Shown here piece after piece: positions 55,481 through 64,000 of a stretch of DNA of 64,000 bases. The position numbers and the translations under genes are program-made. The stretch is from Cardiocondyla obscurior (taxonomy: Eukaryota > Arthropoda > Insecta > Hymenoptera > Formicidae): NCBI RefSeq assembly GCF_019399895.1, contig NC_091867.1, positions 186,001-250,000 on the forward strand, written 5' to 3'. The notes below the pieces were generated by a model. The model ran no database searches. It was given only the letters and a program-made list of their open reading frames with translations, and had not been told where the DNA came from. The first letter of the stretch is position 1. Every line of letters starts with the position of its first letter.

Positions 55481-56836
55481 GATGGGAATTTTAGCTCCGA
55501 GCAACATCGATGTTGCTGGAGTGGGGGACTACGCACACACCCGGCGTCCTGTCGGTGAGCGCGCCTCGCTCGGCTTACAGAAGAGGACAGATATATATAT
55601 GTTCCGTCTTCTTTGCACCGATGCAGCTACGAGTCGTTGCCTACGTCAGCCTACGAGCCTACGACTACGATAAGTGCACACATCGCGCGATGCGGCCCGC
55701 GTGAATCGCAGGCACTAAGATACATGTTTCTTTGCAGGTTGTATATTAGAATACGATGTGGTCTTCCGCACTACCCAGGAGGTGCAACTTACAGTGCGTT
55801 AGGTTTTTTAACGTACGTATAATATAGCTACCGGCGAAGGTCCACGTGGACCTTCGCCGATAGCTATATCATACCATATTTTTAATATCTTTACCATTTG
55901 TAAGTTGTCCAACACGCAAAGTGTCCGACAAACTTAATATTAAATTGTTAATAAATTAACTGTCCAACACGCAAAGTGTCCAATAGATTGCATATGCTAT
56001 ATGTAGAAAGGATAATTTTTTACGGAAATGAATAAAAAAGAAGAGAGGCTATATTAGTTATTTAAATTTTTATTTAAAAAAAAAAAATTATTAAAAAATT
56101 GATATTTAACTAGGAGTCCGCCCCGGTCTCGTCTACCGCCTCGGCCTCGACCACAGTTTATTTATTAACAATTTAATATTAATTTGTTAATAAATAAATT
56201 GTGGCCGAGGCCGGGGCGGACACCTAGTTATATATTAATTTTTTTATAATATTTCTAATTAAAATAAAAATTTAAATAACTAATATTGCCGCTTTTCTTT
56301 TTCATTTACTCCCGTAAAAAATTATCCTTCCGACATATAGTATACGCAATCTGTTGAACACTTTGCGTGTTAGACAGTTTATTTATTAACAATTTAATAT
56401 TAAGTTTGTCAAACACTTTGCGTGTTAAACAATTTAAAATTGGTAAAGATATTAAGAAATGTGGTATGATATGGCTACCGGCGAAGGTCCACGTTAAAAA
56501 ACCTAATGCACTGTAAGTTGCACCTCCTGGGTAGTGCGGAAGACCATATCGTATTCTAATATACAACCTGCAAAGAAACATGTATCTTAGTGCCTGCGAT
56601 TCACGCGGGCCGCATCACGCAATGTATGCACTCATCGTAGTCGTAGGCTCGTAGGCTGACGTAGGCAACGACTCGTAGCTGCATCGGTGCAAAGAAGACG
56701 GAACATATATATATCTGTCCTCTTCTGTAAGCCGAGCGAGGCGCGCTCACCGACAGGACGCCGGCGTGTGTGCGTAGTCCCCCACTCCAGCAACATCGAT
56801 GTTGCTCGGAGCTAAAATTCCCATCACTGCTCGAGA
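55468..56836. repeat. Giant nested palindrome 3, about 1.37 kb
   Basis: The outer arms 55468-55820 and 56480-56836 are near identical in inverted orientation (for example cagcaacatcgatgttgct at both ends and tctttgcaccgatgcagcta near 55610 with its complement near 56678). Inner, more diverged arms continue to a centre near 56175, where cagtttatttattaacaat faces its complement. The left arm alone contains a further perfect-looking palindrome at 55822-55869. Twice on each side there is an aacacgcaaagtgt word. The central cggcctcgaccac block is also mirrored. Frames on either strand are mirror images, not genes. Confidence 0.9.
55822..55869. repeat. 48-bp palindrome within the left arm
   Basis: 24-bp arms with one mismatch, centred on ccacgtgg at 55842-55849. 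The right arm of the big palindrome carries only one half of it (near 56473-56495), so it arose after, or was lost from, one side. Confidence 0.85.
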
Positions 56837-56909
56837 GCGCCCGAGTCCTGAAGGTAGTGGTCTCGAAGGCCGGGTGTGCCCGGTCGAGGAAGGCTTGGGA
56901 GCGCCCAAG
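56830..56909 (+). repeat. GC-rich hairpin array, right of the giant palindrome
   Basis: CTCGAG-AGCG-CCCGAG at 56830-56845 (one mispair), GCCGGG-TGTG-CCCGGT at 56869-56884 (G-T closing pair), CTTGGG-AGCG-CCCAAG at 56894-56909. The last differs from the common CTCGGG/CCCGAG stem by a compensating change on both sides. Same strand sense and same 39/25-bp spacing as the left array, so it is not part of the inversion. Confidence 0.75.
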
Positions 56910-56991
56910 TCCTGGATGAACGGATGCTGGAGTGCTTTCCAGCGAGAGAAAGGTACTTCTCTCGCGTTTGGACCGGCTTATATACCCGTTG

Positions 56992-57022
56992 GCTCGAGAG
57001 TGGGGGAAACCCCCTCTCGAGC
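56992..57022 (+). other. Long perfect hairpin
   Basis: gctcgagagtggggg, aa(a), cccccctctcgagc-type stem of about 14 pairs with a 3-4 base loop, one T-T mismatch. Position just downstream of the hairpin array. Confidence 0.6.
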
Positions 57023-57449
57023 GGTCTGTGGCGGTGCGCGGTGCGGGCGGCCGGTCGGCCCATGTCACTAGCTACGGCGGCCCGTGCTACACGCCGCGGG
57101 CGGTTGGTCGGCCTGCGTAAAATAAAAATGTTCGGTAACCGCGCGAAATCTTGTGCGATCGGTGGTAGTTTCGGCGCGGGGTCTGAAGTTCTTTAATTGT
57201 TCGTGGCCTTTGGCCACACATTGAAAGAAGAAGTTTGAAGCAAAGAAGATGTCCGATTGCAGCCCGGTAACCTGAACAGAAGCTGGGGGGGGGGCAAAGT
57301 TCGATGCGGGACAAAAAGAGGAACTGGTCCAACAATCCAAGAAAGTGTTCAAGAAAGCCAAGGTGTTCCTGCTGGATATGCTTCAGGGAGTGACTCACAG
57401 CTTAACCTGCCTCTTCTGTGGTTGTCGGGACGGGTTGAAAAAGAGAGCA
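57023..57449. other. Unassigned GC-rich stretch
   Basis: Contains a run of nine or more G near 57285. A frame fragment reading DGQKEE-like and KKVFKKAKVFLLDMLQGVTH near 57320-57400 has no recognised domain. Confidence 0.3.
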
Positions 57450-57759
57450 TGTTATGGTCGCGATGGACGCACCTTTAAGATCGCGAGCCGTATCTCGGCG
57501 GCGAGATATGTTTCATCGCCAGGAAGAGATTCATTGACTGTCTGTCCATGGGTCGATATTGACAGCTCATTTTGAAGTTAATTTTAAGAGAAAATCGTCG
57601 CATAATCAAGTCTCCCAGTGTTATTTAGTAAACGAGTTGTACAATAAAGTTTCATTCTTTTCTTACAAGAAAGCGTGAATTTCTTTTTTTTACCTGCGCG
57701 CGGAAAAGTATAGAGAATGAAAGTAAACTCGTTGAGAAAATGCGAGTACGGACGTAACA
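57450..57759 (+). repeat. LTR-like repeat, copy 2
   Basis: tgttatggtc to gacgtaaca, TG...CA ends, 310 bp. Shares aagtctccc with gtgttattt, then gtaaacgagttgtacaataa and the surrounding sequence with 20845-21165. No target duplication seen. Probably a solo LTR. Confidence 0.55.
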
Positions 57760-58480
57760 ATATAAAGCATTCTTCGTATAGCGATTCGCAAATTTTATTT
57801 TATTTTTTATTAATGACTTTAAAAATTGTATAAAATATTAAAACTTTTGTTATTTAGTTTGATTTGTTTTATCTGATAACTAGAGATAATTTGATAATTT
57901 TTAAATATTTTGTTATAAACACTACGGTATAAAAAAATAATGTATAAAAAATTTATAATTTATTAAAATATTGTTTAAATTTTGATTAGTTAATTACTTA
58001 TTCAGATTACATTAACTGCCACAAATGTAACTTACAGAGGCATAATAATTCAATGAAAGAGTTGGTAGCATGCATGGTACGGTTAGAGTTACAGGATGTT
58101 GACATCGTAATACAACATATAATAATTCCTTTTGTAAATGTACTTTCTTGCTGTACCACAATGATTCATATCCAGCGTGGCCAATATCACTGCTCTAAAA
58201 TATATTAATATAAAAGCGTATATCTCAAATTTGTACAATTAAAATGAATACCACCAATCAAATTGCATTTTATCTTAATTTTACTGTTCGTCTAGACTCA
58301 AAAGAAATTTAATTCTTCGAATATCGCTTAAAAATATCCAAGAAAAGAAATGTGAGCGAATATAGGAAATAAAAAGTAAGTGTGGAAAAACGGTAACGTA
58401 GCTATATTTCAGTAAAAAAAAATTTGGTTTTACGAAATTTAAAATCTTTGTACACGATTAAAGTACGTACACAAACATAT
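57760..58480. other. AT-rich stretch
   Basis: No gene or repeat recognised. Confidence 0.35.
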
Positions 58481-58484
58481 ATTT

Positions 58485-59644
58485 TAGGGTTTAATTAAAA
58501 AAAAAAAAGAAAAGGAAGAAAAGGAAGAAAGTGAATGGAAAAAAGTAAAGGAAGAAGTGAACAGAATTTGGGAAAAGGAACAAGTTGAAGGAAAAGGGAA
58601 GCCGAATAGAAGTTGGTGGGATAAGGAATGAAAAGAAAGAAAGAGAGAGATACGGAGAGAATTGAAAAAATAAAAAAAGGGTAAAATAGAAAAAGAACAA
58701 TATAGAAAAAAGAAAAGGAGTTATAACGAGTTGTGTAAAAAAAAGAAAAAGAAAAAAGCGGAAAGATGGATAAAAATAGCGAAAGAGGTAAAAACAGAAG
58801 GACAAACGTGGGCGTTGATAAAAGAGACAGAAAAAAGTTGGGAGAAGGGGAAGAAGGAATAGAAATAAAGAAATGGAAAACATATTTTGGGAGGATACTT
58901 GGAGGAGTAGAGCAAAGAGTGGCGAAAGGAAGAAGAGAAGAGAAAACGGAGGGTGTGGAGAAAAAGATAAAAAAGGAAGAAATAGCAAGGGCTTTGAGGA
59001 GACTAAAGAATGGAAAAGCGATAGGAGGTGATACGATACCGGGTAAGGTATGGAAATATGGAGAGCAAAAAGTAAAGAAGTGGGTCTCGGGTTATGTAAT
59101 AAGGTATGAAAAAGAAAGGAATAGATACAGAAATGGGAAAAAACAGTTAAGGTAACGATAAAAAAGAAAGAAAGTGGAAGTATAGTAGAAAAATTTAGGA
59201 GATAACGATTATGCCCAACTTATATAAGGTCTACACAACAATACTTACGGAGAGATTAGTGAAAGAGCTAGAAACAAAAGGACTATTGGAGAAAAGATAG
59301 GCAGGTTTTAGGAAGGGTATGAGCGCAATAGATAAAGTGTACACGTTGAACTATTTGATGAACAGACAGATTAGCAAAGAAAAGGAAAAAGCTGTTAATA
59401 TTATTTGTGGACCCTTAAGCGGTTTTTGATTCAGTAGACAGAGAAATTTTAATAGAATGCATAAAAAAAAAGTGTGAGAAAGAGACCGATAGAAATATGT
59501 AGAGACCGATAAAAATATGTTGATGAGAGAAACAAAATATAGGATAAGAATAGAAGAAGAAATGACTGAGGAACAGGACAGGTAAGCGGTAAGACAAGAA
59601 TACTCACTAAGTCCTATTTTATTGAATATCATGATTGCGGACTT
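58485..59644 (+). pseudogene. LINE reverse transcriptase half, broken
   Basis: Purine-rich plus strand. The frames read RSWWDKE near 58610, then ERWIKIAKEVKTEGQTWALI near 58765-58825, the linker before the reverse transcriptase in GA-rich hymenopteran LINEs. Reverse transcriptase blocks: IARALRRLKNGKAIGGDTIP at about 58980-59040 and KVWKYGEQKVKKW. NDYAQL with LHNNTYGEISE, AGFRKGMSAIDKVYTLNYLM (in a shifted frame near 59305), VDPLSGF-like remains of the FADD region precursor, and IMIADLQGRLGN at the end. Stops and frameshifts are frequent. At 59645 the reading meets the dispersed repeat copy B. The tail resumes near 61250. Confidence 0.65.
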
Positions 59645-60260
59645 ACAAGGAAGGTTAGGCAATCCAAAAATTTGAAAAATTCTGATACTTTGTGTGTATG
59701 TAGAGTAGTTCATCCACAACACAAAACTATTTTGTTTAAGCTAAATTTCACTTTAAGGGGGTGAAACCACCCCTTACAAATAAAAGAACTTTTTGCTTTT
59801 TTCAATATAACTCAAAAACTATTTAAGATATCAAAAAATGTTTTATACACAAGTTTTATGGTAAAAACACCTCTATTTAGTTGCAGTAACAGAACTAAAA
59901 AGTAAAACTTTTTTTAACAAAATTATTTATAAAATAAAATTTTTTTTTTTCTAATTCTGTTAATGCAGTTAAATAAAGGTGTTTTTATCATAAAACTTTT
60001 GTAGAAAACTTTTTCTGATATCTTAAATAGTTTTCAAAATATATGGAGAAAAAAGAAAAGCCTCTACATATAAAAATACTTTATTTTTATAAGAATTATT
60101 CTTAAGCTATAATTAAAACATTTTTAATTTATTTTGTTACTCTATATGCATAAAGCTTCTCATTATAAGAACCATTGAATCAGGTTAATACGCCCAATAA
60201 TAACGATTAGGTTTCCACCAAAAAAAGTTAGAAAATCTTTAAATATTCAGCATTGTGAAA
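59645..60260 (+). repeat. Dispersed 0.6-kb repeat, copy B
   Basis: Same as 5327-5945 in direct orientation, about 85-90 percent alike by eye. Contains the same foldback (aaaaactatttaagatatca near 59814 and its complement near 60010). It sits at the break point of the LINE reading frame. Confidence 0.7.
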
Positions 60261-61036
60261 CTTTGTGTGCAATAATTCACCTTTAATGTAAAACTTTTTT
60301 GTTTGTGCTTCAATTCAAGTGACTGATTATGAAATTGAATGTATTTGTTGAAACTTTTATTTAGGGATGAATAAAAAGGAAAGAATAAAATTATAAGAGT
60401 ATTTTAATGAATGATTAAGGGTACAAAACAAGGGGAGATATATACGTGCCAGTTGCCAAGGCGAGACTGACTGCCTGCTAATTGAGCGTATGCGAATAAA
60501 GCCTATGCGAATAAAACGGGATAGTCCCTCGTAGGATATATGATGCTAAGCGATTATTTCAAGGCCATTGGCGTCTTGTTACAGAAAAATATTACTGAGA
60601 AACGCTCGATAAAATATATATAAAATAGTACCGTAATTTTATTATTTCAACAGTATTAAATGTGAACTTTTTCGAAATCTGTCGAATAATGAGAAATAAC
60701 AACAAAAATGAAACGAAGTCGGATTTTGTCGATAACCTTGTCAAACTATCCGATTAACTTGATGCGGATGTTTTCACTCTCTTATTTGTCACATGAATAA
60801 CACTGTGTCACATTATTGCAAACAAAAATTATATCAAGTTATTTAATAAAAATGAGTTTTATTGCGTCTCTTGATGTATATAAATATGTTGGAAATATTA
60901 TTCCCAGTTTCACTTAAGACTGCAATTTGTCATTATTATATTGAAAAGTTTGTGATTTTTTCTGGATAGAATTTTCTTTAATATGACATCGTTCAATATT
61001 GCAAACGTAATTAATATATTAGCAACGACATTTTAA
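60261..61036. other. AT-rich part of the insertion in the LINE
   Basis: No recognisable gene. Together with copy B and the next frame it forms a 1.6-kb insertion between LINE codons for QGRLGN and RNGEQEKQVREE. Confidence 0.4.
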
Positions 61037-61279
61037 ATTGTAAGTATAACACAAACACTATTAACTCCATTTCAAATTAAAGTACATAATGAAATTCGTG
61101 ACATTATACAAAAATGTCAAAATACACGTTCGATATTATTATTTGAACATGATTACATGCTTGATTTTGCTGATCCATCAGAATTGCACGATGTACAAGT
61201 TCTAAAGTATATTACACCAGCAGAAAGAGAAGAAGATAAATTTACATGTCGAAAAGAAACGGTGAACAAGAGAAGCAAG
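61037..61279 (+). pseudogene. Unknown open stretch of 81 codons without start
   Basis: Open from after a TAA at 61034-61036 to TGA at 61280-61282. It reads LTPFQIKVHNEIRDIIQKCQ, then ILLFEHDYMLDFADPSELHD and VQVLKYITPAEREEDKF. Amino-acid use is balanced, unlike the low-complexity surroundings, so it looks like real, once-coding DNA. I do not recognise it. From about 61250 LINE sequence overlaps in another frame. It could be an exon or fragment captured by an element. Confidence 0.35.
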
Positions 61280-61690
61280 TGAGAGAAGAAATAAAAAAAG
61301 TGGTGGTAGTTATGGAAGTGGTATGGAACATAGGAGAAGAGAAATTCGGCGATGGTTAAGGGAAAAGATTATGGCTATTTGATGCTTTGTTCTGGTCAAT
61401 AATGAAATATGATTTAGAAATATGGAAATGGAGAGAATGGAAGCAAATAGAGAAAATACAAGAGAGATATTTAAAATGGATTTTGGGCATGGAAAGGTAA
61501 ACGCCGAGATATATGGTAAGGAAGGAATTGCAAAAAAAAAGTAATGAGGACGAAAATGAACAGAAAAGCATAGGGATACGAGAAGAGACTTATGGAGAAG
61601 AAAGGAAATAGAGTTGCAAGAAGATGCAGAGAAGAAATATAATAGATATGTGGACGCTTATTCGATTTAGAGCGTAGGAGAATGGTTCGC
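61250..61690 (+). pseudogene. LINE C-terminal tail
   Basis: Resumes with RNGEQEKQVREEIKKVVVVM, then VVWNIGEEKFGDG, LWLFDALFWSIMKYDLEIWK, and IEKIQERYLKWILGMER, TPRYMVRKELQKKS. This is the region after the reverse transcriptase in the same LINE family (thumb and C-terminal domain). Stops near 61360 and 61499. The likely element end is near 61690; no clear poly-A or target duplication. Confidence 0.65.
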
Positions 61691-61975
61691 TGGCGAGGTC
61701 CAGAAATTACTTCGGCAGATCTTTGTAACAGTAGTCCGAAATTTATTATATACACTATTTACAAAATTATTTTTAGAGTTTGATTACGCGCCTTGCGGCG
61801 CCGGGCTTAACCCGTACAAAAGTCGGCTTTAAAGCCTTTCGCGGTAAGTTATATGGGGGGCCGTTAGCGTGACACGTATAGAGCCCCACTTTTCGTTGCC
61901 GGGATATTTCAGTGGCTCGTCGATCTCTTCTTCTTCTTCCGAAGTTGTAGCCCAGGGGTCGGTCTGCACCCTTTT
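61691..61975. other. Short unassigned stretch
   Basis: Mixed composition with cggcgccgggc near 61797. No feature beyond this. Confidence 0.3.
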
Positions 61976-61979
61976 TTCG

Positions 61980-62470
61980 TTAGTTATCGGAGCGTGGTCG
62001 AAAAGATGTTTTTCCGTTTACGTCGCCACGCTCTCGCTTAGGCCCGTTATTAGATCCGGCGGTGGTTTCGGCCAACTCGGCGAAGTATCTCTCCAGATAC
62101 GTTGATCTTGTGGTCTCTTTAAGAATATTTTTGAAGGCCTCGTTAGTCTTGGCGGCTCTAAGTCTATCTTGTGGAGGACCCACGGTCTCAGCACGAAGCC
62201 GGTGATGTGCTTCGGCTTTGGCGACGGTGTCGGTTGAGTTGTAACGCCTCTTAAGATCCCTGTGGTTTCCGGCGGGAATATTACTTCCTTTTGGATCGTC
62301 GGCAAGTTGTTATTCTCGTCCGTCTCGTTCGACTTTCCGCTTTCTTCAGGACTCGGCGGTACGTACTTTGGCGTCTTCGGTTGACGACGACCTCTACGTA
62401 TCCGTTTCGGCGGCATCCGTCTCTGGAATTCTCTCTTTAGCTTTCTTTCGCTAATGTGCGTCTTGAGCAA
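61980..62470 (-). pseudogene. Gag-like Pro/Lys-rich frame, frameshifted
   Basis: On the minus strand, ATG at 62470 (or at 62413, MPPKRIRRGRRQPKTPKYV) opens a basic, Pro-rich protein. Near 62190 the neighbouring frame takes over more convincingly with GPPQDRLRAAKTNEAFKNIL, then KETTRSTYLERYFAELAETT, ending at 61980. A basic disordered N-terminus with a helical segment fits a retroelement structural protein, possibly of the DIRS-type element whose ends lie at 63.3 kb and beyond. Inference only; no domain recognised. Confidence 0.4.
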
Positions 62471-63095
62471 AGCACTAAAAGCGTACTTTCTTAAAAAGTA
62501 ACAAATTCGCTTTTCGTGTTTTTTCCGCCGATCCTGGGCCTTTTTATATTCGTGTGTGTTCTTTTTTACTCGCGGGTTATTAATTATTTATTTGCGGCTC
62601 CTAGTGGTTGTTGTTGTCGTTATTATATTGCCGCATTACCGCGGCATACATAGCTGTATGTCGGGCTGCGTTTTCTGTTCGCCGCGTTGCCCTCCTTCTG
62701 GCGCGATATTGTTTGTGTGACAAATATAAAAGCCGCGGCCGCGGACAGACCGCGACTTGTCCCGATCTGGCTCCCACCGCAGCTACACGGCCGCATCTAA
62801 GAGATGACTCGTAACCCGACTCTAGTCTCAGGGGCTTTCCGCACTATTCCACAGTGCAACGACTCAGGGCTTCCCGGTCGTACTTTCGGGGGTTACCCGG
62901 AGCCTTGACTCGTCGACTCAGGGGATTCCCGGTCAACTCCCACCGCAATCCGATTTGAGCGGAGCCTCGAACTACGCGACTTGCTAAGCGTACACCGCTG
63001 GCTGCCGATAATCTGTACTGCCGCGGTACCGACGTACCGATTGTCTATTACTCACTTCGGTTACCGACCCGACTACAATCTCATCTGTGTGCGAT
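62471..63095 (+). other. GC-rich stretch with promoter-like TATA and short direct repeats
   Basis: tataaaag at 62725-62732 is a good TATA box on the plus strand, upstream of GC-rich DNA. Around 62820-62945 the words gactcaggg and ttcccggtc recur three times. No LTR ends were paired. Confidence 0.35.
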
Positions 63096-63099
63096 TATC

Positions 63100-63300
63100 T
63101 ACTCCAGTTAATTTGTACAATTCGGTTTCTTGACGAGCGCTTATTCTTTCCTGTACAATTCGGATTACTTGTGAGTGAGTATTCATTCCTGTTAAATTGT
63201 ACAATCCGGTTACTTTGCGAGCGTTATTCCGTTTACATGCGAATATTTATTTATTACTGTTAATTCGTACGACGCGGTTTACTAGCGAATAATTGTTAGA
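63100..63300 (+). repeat. Degenerate tandem repeat, four units of about 45-55 bp
   Basis: Units contain gttaattygtacaattcggtt and a following gcgagcg / gtgagtg / gcgagcgtt / agcgaataa: from about 63108, 63148, 63198 and 63255. Ends at the proposed DIRS terminal repeat. Confidence 0.55.
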
Positions 63301-63664
63301 TTGAACGAATTTATCTGAAGAAAAGTTTGATCCTAATTATGCCTGGTGTCTCGTTCAGATGGAAACTAAGTAGTAGTGCGCTCGCGCACTTATCTCGACA
63401 ACATATTTTAAAACTAGCACCAAAATAAAATAGTGCCCTCTACTTCCGTTGGCGCTTGTGGCGCCATTCGACGGTGATCTGCCTGCAACCTCATATATTC
63501 AAAGCCCTCACGCAAATTGCTAAAAAAGGGGTAAGGGAGAAAAGGAAAGGGTGGACGTCCATCCGGACGAGACACCAGGCATAATTAGGATCAAACTTCA
63601 CTTCAGGTAAACTCGTTCAATTTAACAATTATGCTCTGTGTGTCTCGTCCGGATGGAAACTAAG
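63299..63664. repeat. Terminal inverted repeat and internal complementary region of a DIRS-type element
   Basis: gatcctaattatgcctggtg with tctcgttcagatgg at about 63330-63362 is the complement of ccatccggacgagacacc with aggcataattaggatc at about 63557-63592. A third copy, in the first orientation, lies at 63630-63660 (gtctcgtccggatggaaact). Both outer pieces continue with actaagtag. Such paired and internal complementary repeats are how DIRS elements close their cDNA into a circle. The motif catccggacgagaca also marks the DIRS end near 11568. Confidence 0.65.
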
Positions 63665-63873
63665 TAGCTGTTCACAGCTTGGCGATTTGCAGAGAGGAAC
63701 CGTGAGCGAGTGTTTTATTTTATAAAACCAACAAAATTGAAGGACAAGGGGAAACCGTTCACAACAAACCAAAAATTACATTAGAGTTACAATCTCCGTA
63801 CATGCAAAGTAACAGAAAAATAAGGAAATATTATGGTGATCCTGAGATAAAATAAAACACACAAGGAAAATAC

Positions 63874-63999
63874 TTAAGGTAATAAAACCGCTCTACTGAA
63901 TTCTTCAGGGTTGACAACCGGCCTGTTGTAGAAATCTGCAAAAATCCTGGACGCGTTAATCCAACTAGAGGCGCGTTTAATAATTTCCGTCGGGATCTT
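63874..63999 (-). pseudogene. C-terminus of a DIRS-type tyrosine recombinase, runs off the window
   Basis: Minus-strand frame from the window edge to a TAA at 63874-63876. It reads KIPTEIIKRASSWINASRIF, then ADFYNRPVVNPEEFSRAVLL. The FADFYNRPV block is the catalytic-tyrosine box of DIRS recombinases (tyrosine in the middle of FYNRP). About 210 bp of non-coding DNA separate it from the terminal repeats, as expected for the 3' end of such an element. The frame is open as far as seen, so the element may be intact outside the window. Confidence 0.65.
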
Positions 64000-64000
64000 C

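Noticed and set aside
55422..57068. Frames of 60-155 codons around palindrome 3
   Set aside because: The same peptide pieces (SAPRSAYRRGQIYICSVFF) appear on opposite strands because of the inversion, and no motif is present.

Overview
The window reads as a repeat-dominated stretch of an insect nuclear genome, most plausibly a hymenopteran such as an ant. That is an inference from the repeat types: BEL/Pao, Copia, Gypsy and DIRS retroelements, a GA-rich non-LTR element, and many palindromic MITEs whose ends read tatacagggtgtcc. I found no host gene, rRNA or tRNA gene that I can support. Almost everything recognisable is a mobile element or its remains, often nested.

Layout. 0-6 kb: a chain of foldback MITEs, a decayed mariner-like element with very long inverted arms, and a Copia fragment. 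6.1-11.6 kb: a DIRS-type tyrosine-recombinase retroelement on the minus strand, interrupted by a solo LTR and by a second LTR-like repeat. 11.6-15.3 kb: a minus-strand Copia element cut off by the DIRS element. 16.4-18.4 kb: the 3' half of a BEL element plus LTR. 18.4-22.9 kb: MITE pieces, AT-rich DNA and LTR-like fragments. 22.9-27.8 kb: the 5' part of an old BEL/Pao element, preceded by a 22-bp-period array of covarying hairpins and interrupted by a solo LTR. 27.8-29.4 kb: a TA-flanked DNA transposon carrying two MITEs. 29.9-31.4 kb: a hAT-like transposase remnant. 32-34 kb: PIF/Harbinger-like pieces. 34-36.3 kb: Gypsy remains. 37.2-38.0 kb: a clean solo LTR. 38.5-39.7 kb: LINE ORF1 plus the start of an endonuclease.

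40.5-42.6 kb carries a promoter, a splice-like leader and a 272-codon Pro/Ser-rich frame of unknown function. 43.1-45.0 kb holds an LTR with a hAT MITE and a Gypsy gag fragment. 45.6-47.8 kb contains two giant palindromes. 47.77-54.47 kb is a complete, apparently young BEL/Pao element: two 518-bp LTRs differing at two bases, a 5-bp target duplication, a primer site matching tRNA-Tyr, a polypurine tract and one uninterrupted 1747-codon gag-pol frame. 55.3-57.0 kb is a nested inverted repeat of about 1.37 kb flanked by another family of covarying hairpins. 58.5-61.7 kb is the reverse-transcriptase half and tail of a LINE, split by a 1.6-kb insertion. The window ends in terminal repeats and the recombinase C-terminus of a second DIRS-type element.

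The only gene that looks functional is the BEL/Pao polyprotein at 48596-53839. All other coding remains carry stops, frameshifts, truncations or insertions. Boundaries of degenerate elements are estimates made by eye.
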